A stretch of DNA of 5,058 nucleotides from an uncultured Caulobacterales bacterium (GTDB lineage: Bacteria > Pseudomonadota > Alphaproteobacteria > Caulobacterales > Maricaulaceae): the NCBI GenBank assembly GCA_938007945.1, contig CALLME010000099.1, positions 1-5,058 of the forward strand. The letters are read 5' to 3'. A model generated the notes under the pieces. It saw only the letters and a list, made by a program, of their open reading frames with translations. It did no database searches and had not been told where the DNA came from. The stretch's first letter is position 1, and every line of letters begins with the position of its first letter. Position numbers and translations under genes: made by a program. This document shows positions 1 to 5,058 of this stretch, piece by piece.

Positions 1-322
1 CGCAGTTGAGCCTGACGGGAGTCCGATGATTTCAAAAGGTGAAAAAGGCCCACACAAAATCCAAGGTATTGGTGCAGGCTTTCTGCCTGATGTGCTCAAT
101 ACCGATATAATTGATGATGTCGTAACAATCTCAAATGACGCAGCCTTTGGCACAGCTAAACATGTCGCGGCAGAAGACGGTGTCCCTGTGGGTATTTCAA
201 GTGGTGCCGCTATCGCCGCAAGCCTCCTCATCGGCGCCCGCCCCGATATGATGGGCAAACGCATCGTTACAATCATCCCAAGTTTCGCAGAACGGTACTT
301 AAGCACGCCGTTGTTTGATTAA
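1..322 (+). CDS. cysK: Cysteine synthase A (O-acetylserine sulfhydrylase), C-terminal part only
   Basis: This is the end of a PLP enzyme that makes L-cysteine from O-acetylserine and sulfide in the cytoplasm. The reading frame is open from position 2, upstream of the first ATG at 26, so the gene begins outside the window; about 106 residues are visible and the PLP-binding lysine domain is missing. Seen directly: AVEPDGSP, the GPHKIQGIGAGF segment, GISSGAAIAAS, and the ending PSFAERYLSTPLFD before TAA. In this family the GISSGAA serine contacts the PLP ring nitrogen, and the GIGAGF loop lies near the active site. The ERYLST ending fits CysK; CysM or a cystathionine beta-synthase-like paralogue is possible but less likely. 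The gene converges on the lipoprotein gene, with 106 bp between the stops. The family assignment is firm, the exact paralogue less so. Confidence 0.9.
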   Translation, partial: AVEPDGSPMISKGEKGPHKIQGIGAGFLPDVLNTDIIDDVVTISNDAAFGTAKHVAAEDGVPVGISSGAAIAASLLIGARPDMMGKRIVTIIPSFAERYLSTPLFD

Positions 323-344
323 GCGTTTTGGTAAACCGAAACGC
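323..344 (+). terminator. Hairpin directly after the cysK stop, possible terminator
   Basis: A 10-bp inverted repeat (GCGTTTTGGT / ACCGAAACGC, one G-U pair as RNA) starts at the base after the TAA. The nominal loop is only AA, so the real stem is probably 9 bp with a 4-base loop. On the plus strand it is followed by AAAAACCGC and only then by six T, so it is not a textbook intrinsic terminator. It may protect the mRNA end or work together with the next hairpin. Confidence 0.4.
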
Positions 345-386
345 AAAAACCGCATTTTTTCGCACACCCTTAGTGTGGAAAAATGC
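345..386 (-). terminator. Probable rho-independent terminator of the lipoprotein gene
   Basis: Outer arms GCATTTTT (352-359) and AAAAATGC (379-386) pair fully. Inner arms CACAC (363-367) and GTGTG (373-377) pair around a 5-base loop, with a small internal bulge between the two stems. Read on the minus strand, the hairpin is followed by GG and then five T (349-345), about 40 bases after the lipoprotein stop. This placement suits transcription coming from the right. The stem could also slow plus-strand transcripts from cysK, making the gap a two-way termination region. The outer stem is AT-rich, so its strength is uncertain. Confidence 0.5.
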
Positions 387-428
387 AGTCCTCTCGTCTT
401 GATACGAAATTTCAGTGTCTCAACAGAG

Positions 429-1997
429 TTAATTCGCTGTATCCAACCTATACTCCGCTTCCACTTCAATCACATGTCCTGCGGGGACTGATAGTCCAGG
501 GCCTGCAGATGGATAATTCCCTATAGGTGAGAAATAGAGCTTATTATATGCAACTCCACTGTTGACGATTGAACGACGCCTATCACGATCCCAACCCTTT
601 ATCATTTTAATTTCATAGGTAAAGCCTGCCGATCCAGACAGTTGAATTGTATGGGATTGCGTTGCAGGCGCATTGTGAAAGGCTTGAGAAACATCATACG
701 GTTCAAAGTCTGGCGACCATCTTGCCACGGACGTTAATGATTTTCCGTTTGCATCCCCATTCTCGTGCCTGTCAGCAGACAGCATCGTTAAGAGTGCGCC
801 AGAAAGCTCAATCGGTCGGGTAAATTCAACGCGATTGTTCAGCAGGTTCACGCCATAGCTCATTTTAAAATCAGTGTTTACATTCGCTGTCACATTGGAG
901 GTAGGATTGTCGACTTCGAATAATCTGCTGACTTGCTCAAACTCTACGGTCTCGCCGATATAGCGCGTGCGTCCGTCGATGACTTTCTCTTGACCGTCGA
1001 TTATTAATGCGAAGCGGCTGTCTATCTGATCACCATGGTTCGTGCCACCCATGAAATCGGTTTTGCCAGATTCACGAACGGCCATGAAGTTTTCGCCACC
1101 CCGCATTAATCGGGTGCCAATTATAAAACTCTCATCAGATTGTAGTGTGGCTTCATGTAAAAGTCGCCATCCCCAACCAATAGATCTCGATGCAGGCTTG
1201 TCATGCCGTTGGAATTGATATCGTAAATATTTATTAGAGGTCTCAACGCTGCCTTTCACAAACACATTGATGATATCCTCTTCTTGCGTCACAAATAACT
1301 GTTCTTTCTCACGCGGCAGAACTAAAATATCAAAACTATCTGTGGCTTCAAATCCGTCATCATCAGTCGCCGTTATCGTGATCGTAATTGAGCCAGAAAT
1401 TGACGCTGTACCAGAAATAACACCATTATTGGCCGTCAAGCCTTGCCCTGCGGGCGAAAAGGTCACGCGATAAGATAGGGCGTCACCATCCAAATCGCTG
1501 AACGTTTCGCTATTTTGTGAAGCATCATAGTTAAATGGGGCGCCAATGCGTGTCGTTTGGTTTTCGTTTGCGGCCTTAACCTCTGGTCGCGTGCCAATAA
1601 TAACTGAAAAAGTGTCTGTGGCGGTTCCGCCAGCAGGGTCGCGGGCTGTAATTGTGAAAGTGACGGTACCAAAACCTGTTGGGTTCCCTCTTATGTTACC
1701 TCCATCCACGGTTAGGCCGAGTGCATCTGCGCTGTCAATTGTGACAGTGTATGACAAATTATCATTGTCAGGATCGGAAAACGTGCGACCATTCTGGGTC
1801 GCGTCATAACTGAAGCTCACGCCCCGTGTTGCAGCGGCATCATCATTAGGTAACGTGACAGAAGGCGCTCGGTTTACTGGAGCAGGGGGAGGCGAAACGG
1901 TGGTCGACCTAGGTGCAGGGGCAGCCTCGCTTCCACCACACCCATTAGTTGTAAATGCAAGTAGAAAAACTAAACATATAAAAATAATTTTTTTCAC
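429..1997 (-). CDS. Putative lipoprotein with two cadherin-like (CADG/He_PIG) repeats and an unassigned C-terminal domain
   Basis: This 522-residue protein is predicted to be exported and lipid-anchored. Residues 1-20 form a lipoprotein signal peptide: KK, a hydrophobic stretch, then TTNGC with Cys20 as the likely lipidated residue. The -3 position is Thr instead of the usual Leu. Residues 21-45 are a Pro/Ser/Thr/Ala-rich linker. Residues about 46-135 and 138-227 are two related beta-sandwich repeats with FSYDATQN/FNYDASQN, TFSDPDND/TFSDLDGD and TITARD/TITATD; such domains often bind calcium or carbohydrate at cell surfaces. Residues about 230-522 I do not recognise. They look beta-rich, with IGWGWRLLHEA (273-283), FMGGTNHGDQ (315-324) and a C-terminal YNKLYFSPIG (484-493) followed by PAGHVIEVEAEYRLD. 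The start is GTG, because an in-frame TAG lies 9 bases upstream. A surface adhesin or carbohydrate-active protein is possible, but no enzyme function can be assigned. Confidence 0.8.
   Translation of the reverse strand: MKKIIFICLVFLLAFTTNGCGGSEAAPAPRSTTVSPPPAPVNRAPSVTLPNDDAAATRGVSFSYDATQNGRTFSDPDNDNLSYTVTIDSADALGLTVDGGNIRGNPTGFGTVTFTITARDPAGGTATDTFSVIIGTRPEVKAANENQTTRIGAPFNYDASQNSETFSDLDGDALSYRVTFSPAGQGLTANNGVISGTASISGSITITITATDDDGFEATDSFDILVLPREKEQLFVTQEEDIINVFVKGSVETSNKYLRYQFQRHDKPASRSIGWGWRLLHEATLQSDESFIIGTRLMRGGENFMAVRESGKTDFMGGTNHGDQIDSRFALIIDGQEKVIDGRTRYIGETVEFEQVSRLFEVDNPTSNVTANVNTDFKMSYGVNLLNNRVEFTRPIELSGALLTMLSADRHENGDANGKSLTSVARWSPDFEPYDVSQAFHNAPATQSHTIQLSGSAGFTYEIKMIKGWDRDRRRSIVNSGVAYNKLYFSPIGNYPSAGPGLSVPAGHVIEVEAEYRLDTAN
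1317..1862 (-). repeat. Tandem pair of cadherin-like repeat units within the lipoprotein gene
   Basis: Two consecutive units of about 90 codons encode protein repeats that align along their length: FSY/FNY-DA-QN, TFSD-D-D-LSY-VT, GLT-, I-G, TITA-D, G--ATD-F. The similarity is clear in protein but not as a long identical DNA run, so this is an old domain duplication, not a recent tandem DNA copy. The DPDND and DLDGD segments resemble the acidic calcium-binding turns of this fold. Confidence 0.75.
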
Positions 1998-2004
1998 TAA
2001 GGCG

Positions 2005-2010
2005 CCCTAC
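2005..2010 (-). promoter_or_regulatory. Weak ribosome binding site supporting the GTG start of the lipoprotein
   Basis: On the minus strand GTAGGG lies 7 bases before the GTG at 1997-1995, a modest match to AGGAGG. The in-frame TAG at 2009-2007 overlaps this site and rules out any longer reading frame. The next residues, KKIIFICLVF, form a signal peptide, so a later start would remove the positively charged N-terminus. Confidence 0.4.
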
Positions 2011-2030
2011 TCTTTATTCAAAGAATTTTT

Positions 2031-2061
2031 TAAGGGTAAATATAGGTATTAACAACCCTTA
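2031..2061. repeat. Inverted repeat TAAGGGT-N17-ACCCTTA over the lipoprotein promoter
   Basis: Perfect 7-bp arms lie at 2031-2037 and 2055-2061, separated by 17 bases. The arms bracket the predicted -10 box and part of the spacer of the minus-strand promoter. An operator for a dimeric regulator is one reading. A weak stem-loop in the prfA 3' region is another, but no T-run follows it on the minus strand, so it is a poor terminator. Chance is possible in an AT-rich gap. Confidence 0.35.
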
Positions 2062-2066
2062 GTAAA
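2039..2066 (-). promoter_or_regulatory. Predicted sigma-70-type promoter of the lipoprotein gene
   Basis: On the minus strand TTTACT (2066-2061, 4 of 6 matches to TTGACA) and TATATT (2044-2039, 5 of 6 to TATAAT) are separated by 16 bases. Transcription would begin about 30-35 bases before the GTG start. The position in the AT-rich gap after prfA fits independent expression of the lipoprotein. AT-rich DNA gives such matches by chance, and alphaproteobacterial promoters are less regular than those of E. coli. Confidence 0.4.
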
Positions 2067-2121
2067 GTTTTTTACAATGAAAAAGAAAATGGCTTGCTCA
2101 GCGCGTCACATATATCTGCAC

Positions 2122-3189
2122 CTAAAGGCTCTCGGCCATTTGAGCCAGACGGTCGGCCTGGTCTTCGGCAATCAACGCGTCGATGACTTCATTGAGTGCG
2201 TCACCCGCGACGATTTTATCCAGATTATAAAGCGTGAGGCCGATGCGGTGATCGGTGACGCGGCCTTGTGGATAATTATAGGTCCGAATCCGCTCGGACC
2301 GGTCACCAGACCCGAGCTGCGCTTTGCGCTCGCCAGACCGTTCCGCGTCCAGCCGTTCACGTTCCGCATCATAGAGGCGCATTTTCAAAATGCGCTCAGC
2401 ATTGGCGCGGTTTTGGTGTTGGGATTTCGCGTCACAGACCACCACAATGCCTGACGGCTCATGTGTCATACGCACAGCCGAGTCTGTTTTATTGACGTGC
2501 TGCCCGCCCGCCCCAGAGGCCCGCATGGTGTCCACGCGGACATCATTCATAGAGAAATTAATGTCGATATCTTCGGGTTCAGGCAGGACGGCCACAGTCG
2601 CGGCGGAGGTGTGTATGCGGCCTTGGGTCTCGGTTACGGGCACACGTTGCACACGGTGAACGCCGCTTTCAAATTTCATCATGCCAAACACACCTGCGCC
2701 AGAGACAGAGGCAATAATTTCTTTATAGCCGCCCATATCGGCCTCAGAGTAGTTTTCAATCTCGACCTTCCAACCCTGGAGCGAGGCATAGCGGCTATAC
2801 ATACGAAATAGGTCGCCTGCAAAAATCGCAGCTTCGTCACCGCCAGTACCTGCGCGAATTTCAAGCACAATAGAGGCATTATCATCACGGTCTTTGGGAA
2901 GCAGCAGCAACGCCACATTATGCTCAATATCGGGGAGGCTTTCCTTCAGGGTTTGCAATTCTGGTTTGGCGATGGGCCCCATTTCAGGATCGTCGAGCAT
3001 CAGCTCAAGCTCTTCCATCTCGGAGCGTACGTCTTGCAATTTGCGCACACCCTCCACCACGGGCTTAAGCTCTGCGTAATCTTTACCAAGTTGGACAATC
3101 TCGTCGCTATCAGTGGTCGCCCCCATGCGCGCTTCGATTTGTTCGAAACGGTCGACGACTTGGGAGAGTTTTGAATCAGAAATATGCAT
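2122..3189 (-). CDS. prfA: Peptide chain release factor 1 (RF1)
   Basis: RF1 recognises UAA and UAG in the ribosomal A site and triggers release of the finished protein. The 355-residue product has the normal family length. Residues 1-100 form the helical N-terminal domain; [18 protein letters not shown] (114-131) is a hallmark of class I factors. The stop-codon reading loop shows PVT (184-186), the PxT tripeptide typical of RF1 (PAT in E. coli, SPF in RF2), followed by [16 protein letters not shown]. The catalytic GGQ is at 228-230 in [39 protein letters not shown] (293-315) is also typical. There is no programmed frameshift as in RF2. The ATG start matches the family N-terminus, but no clear Shine-Dalgarno sequence precedes it. 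The upstream receptor gene ends 38 bp away on the same strand, so a shared transcript is possible. prmC, a frequent next gene, does not follow. Confidence 0.98.
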   Translation of the reverse strand: MHISDSKLSQVVDRFEQIEARMGATTDSDEIVQLGKDYAELKPVVEGVRKLQDVRSEMEELELMLDDPEMGPIAKPELQTLKESLPDIEHNVALLLLPKDRDDNASIVLEIRAGTGGDEAAIFAGDLFRMYSRYASLQGWKVEIENYSEADMGGYKEIIASVSGAGVFGMMKFESGVHRVQRVPVTETQGRIHTSAATVAVLPEPEDIDINFSMNDVRVDTMRASGAGGQHVNKTDSAVRMTHEPSGIVVVCDAKSQHQNRANAERILKMRLYDAERERLDAERSGERKAQLGSGDRSERIRTYNYPQGRVTDHRIGLTLYNLDKIVAGDALNEVIDALIAEDQADRLAQMAESL

Positions 3190-3227
3190 AGGGGCGATGT
3201 AGGGCGTAAGGCGGGTGAGGTCAAACG

Positions 3228-5058
3228 TTAGAAGTTTGAAGAAATGCCTACAAAGACAATACGCGGCCGCCCAGGGAAGAAACGTTGATTACCAAAAGCA
3301 AAATCTGCGCGGTCTGCATAGCGCGTGTCAAAAAGATTATCGATGCGAGCGGAGAGTTTTAGATTATCCGAGAGGTCATAATTGCCGCGCAGAACAAAAA
3401 TATCGTGCCCGTCATATTTTTGCGTATTCCCCGGATTGGTGAAATAGCTGCCGACATGGCGCCACTCAATCTCTGCCATGATTTTATGTGTCGGCGTAGC
3501 GGTCAAGCGAACCGAACCTAGCGTGTCAGGCGCGCTATCGACGCGGGTGCCGTCAGCGATATTGTTCGCAACTGAGCCTTCGTCCAAGTCAAAATCATAG
3601 CTGTGTTTGGCGAGCGTGAATTCGCCAGCGAATGAGAGCCAATTATTGGCCTGATAATTTAGTGACGCCTCGACGCCTGTATGATTTGTCTTGCCGTCGA
3701 CAACATTAAACCCGTTGGCGTTGCGGAAGAAAAAGTTGTCTTTTTTCATCGCAAAAGCCGCAAGTTCATAGCGCCACGCACCGCGGGCATATTTATAGCC
3801 AAGCTCTAAGCTATCAAGCGTCTCGATGTCAGCTTCGCCTGCGACTTGATTAAGTTGTACTGAATAAAGGTCGGTGACTTGCGGTGCCCGCGCGCCTCTT
3901 GCGGCACGCAGATAAGCGTTGCCGCGCCCAATTTGTTTTTGCAGACTTACTTTGGGTGTGAGGACAAAGAAATCGTCCTTACGATCCGCGACACGAATGA
4001 AGCGTCCGCTTCGGCCGACATCTGCATTGTTAGTGTAATCATAGTGTGTGTATTCTGCGCGCGCGCCTACATTTAGCGCGACGTCCCCGCCGAGATGAAA
4101 TCGCTTTTCTCCATAAGCGGCTGCCACAAACGCGTTGACGTCATAGTCGTAATGAAGCCCCTGCACAAAGGAAAACCGCGAGGGGTTGTCTTGAAATTCA
4201 TAGAGAAAGCCGTTTGTATATTCTATATCCGCGCCAAGGTTTAGCCCGTCGCCATAAAAAGCAGTTTTGACGCCGACAGAACTGTGGCCGTTTTTCTCAA
4301 GCGCTTGGCCAGGCACAAAATGTCGAAGAAATCGCAATTCCGCGCGGCGGGCATAAGGCGTTATGGCAAGTGTCTTGCCGTCTATATCGCGGCTGAACTT
4401 GGCCTGCACGCGGTAGCTCTTTCCGTCACGAAAGGCTTCAGGATTGGGGTTTGTTTTTGAAATCGCCGCGTCTCTATAGGCGTCATCGCCTTGGATAAAG
4501 CCTGCTGTTTCTTGATTAAGATTAGTAAAAGAACTCAGAGCATTAACGGCCCAAGGCCCGAAACTTTTTTGATATTTTAGCTGTATTTTTTGCTGGTCAA
4601 ATCCGCTCTCATCACGAAAGCCGTCATCATGGGCGAGCGAAACAGACGCGCGAATATGGCCGTTCGTCAGCGAGGTGACGGCGGAAACATACCCATCATC
4701 ACTCGCAAACAGGCGCGCATAATTTCCATCTAAATGCGTATCACGCGACTGCACGTTAATCAGCCCGTGCACCGCGTTAGAGCCGTATTCGACGGGGCCA
4801 GGGCCTTTGAAAACTTCATATTTGCCCGCAAACTCTGTGCCCGCTTCAAATAACCCATTCACATTGGCAAATCCCGCGGCGCGCAAGGGTACGCCGTCTT
4901 CAAGATATAAGAAGCTGCCTGCGCCTGCGCCGCCCGTTAAAACCGGAGAGCGCATAGCCGTGAGATGTTCTTGGCCAGAACCGCGGTGAATGTTTAGTCC
5001 TGCGACCGCGTTAAGGGCCTCGGAGGGATGAACAGCGCTGATACGTATAATGTCATTT
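3228..5058 (-). CDS. TonB-dependent outer-membrane receptor, N-terminus beyond the window
   Basis: This is a ligand-gated outer-membrane beta-barrel that imports a scarce nutrient using TonB-ExbBD energy. The frame stays open past the ATG at 4955 to the window edge, and the 34 added residues are plug-domain sequence, so that ATG is internal and the true start, signal peptide and TonB box are missing. About 609 residues are visible. Plug: [19 protein letters not shown], then [24 protein letters not shown], then [21 protein letters not shown]. The remainder is alternating beta-strand barrel sequence. The end [19 protein letters not shown], then [17 protein letters not shown] with a terminal Phe, is the classic barrel C-terminus recognised by the BAM machinery. 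The substrate (siderophore, cobalamin, metal or sugar) cannot be read from the sequence, and no uptake partner genes are visible. The stop is 38 bp before prfA on the same strand. Confidence 0.95.
   Translation of the reverse strand, partial: NDIIRISAVHPSEALNAVAGLNIHRGSGQEHLTAMRSPVLTGGAGAGSFLYLEDGVPLRAAGFANVNGLFEAGTEFAGKYEVFKGPGPVEYGSNAVHGLINVQSRDTHLDGNYARLFASDDGYVSAVTSLTNGHIRASVSLAHDDGFRDESGFDQQKIQLKYQKSFGPWAVNALSSFTNLNQETAGFIQGDDAYRDAAISKTNPNPEAFRDGKSYRVQAKFSRDIDGKTLAITPYARRAELRFLRHFVPGQALEKNGHSSVGVKTAFYGDGLNLGADIEYTNGFLYEFQDNPSRFSFVQGLHYDYDVNAFVAAAYGEKRFHLGGDVALNVGARAEYTHYDYTNNADVGRSGRFIRVADRKDDFFVLTPKVSLQKQIGRGNAYLRAARGARAPQVTDLYSVQLNQVAGEADIETLDSLELGYKYARGAWRYELAAFAMKKDNFFFRNANGFNVVDGKTNHTGVEASLNYQANNWLSFAGEFTLAKHSYDFDLDEGSVANNIADGTRVDSAPDTLGSVRLTATPTHKIMAEIEWRHVGSYFTNPGNTQKYDGHDIFVLRGNYDLSDNLKLSARIDNLFDTRYADRADFAFGNQRFFPGRPRIVFVGISSNF

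Noticed and set aside
26..28. ATG as the start of a short 98-residue protein
   Set aside because: The frame is open upstream and encodes AVEPDGSP, a conserved internal CysK segment, so this is a truncated gene at the window edge.
1267..2052. Plus-strand open frames opposite the lipoprotein gene (68, 87 and 65 residues)
   Set aside because: They mirror the low-complexity Thr/Val/Asp-rich repeat coding sequence and have no supporting ribosome binding site or domain.
367..2063. Shared 8-mer CCCTTAGT at 367-374 and 2056-2063 flanking the lipoprotein gene, as a possible insertion-site duplication
   Set aside because: The match is short, not at precise element boundaries, and one copy lies within a hairpin; there is no transposase or terminal inverted repeat to support mobility.
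1998..2121. Intrinsic terminator directly after prfA
   Set aside because: There is a T-rich stretch on the minus strand around 2073-2093 but no convincing GC-rich stem precedes it.
2077..2811. Plus-strand open frames opposite prfA of up to 125 residues
   Set aside because: They lie fully or largely antisense to the highly conserved prfA gene, overlap each other in different frames, and show no recognisable protein motifs.
3879..4076. Plus-strand frame of 65 residues inside the receptor gene
   Set aside because: It is antisense to continuous receptor barrel coding sequence with no independent evidence.
4953..4955. ATG as the start of the TonB receptor
   Set aside because: The frame continues upstream to the window edge and the added 34 residues are clear plug-domain sequence, so this Met is internal.

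Overview
The window looks like chromosomal DNA of a Gram-negative bacterium, most likely a marine-type alphaproteobacterium of moderate GC content. This rests on the outer-membrane receptor, the lipoprotein and the sequence style of CysK (PSFAERYLST ending) and RF1. The alphaproteobacterial placement is inference from protein flavour, not from a search.

Layout: (1) positions 1-322, plus strand, carry the C-terminal third of a cysteine synthase (CysK) that starts outside the window. (2) Positions 323-428 are a gap between convergent genes with two hairpins, the second a plausible terminator for the minus-strand gene. (3) Positions 429-1997, minus strand, encode a 522-residue lipoprotein with two cadherin-like (CADG/He_PIG-type) repeats and a roughly 290-residue C-terminal region I do not recognise. 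(4) Positions 1998-2121 hold its likely promoter, overlapped by a 7-bp inverted repeat. (5) Positions 2122-3189, minus strand, encode peptide chain release factor 1 (prfA), complete and with its key motifs. (6) Positions 3228-5058, minus strand, encode most of a TonB-dependent outer-membrane receptor whose N-terminus lies beyond the right edge.

The receptor and prfA are 38 bp apart on the same strand and could share a transcript. The lipoprotein follows prfA on the same strand after 124 bp and seems to have its own promoter. No shared pathway is evident: sulfur assimilation, translation termination and cell-surface functions are simply adjacent. prmC, the RF1 methyltransferase gene often found directly after prfA, is not here. 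I found no RNA genes, CRISPR arrays, insertion sequences or clear mobile-element boundaries. I do not see strong evidence of a new multi-gene system; the most open question is the unassigned domain of the lipoprotein.
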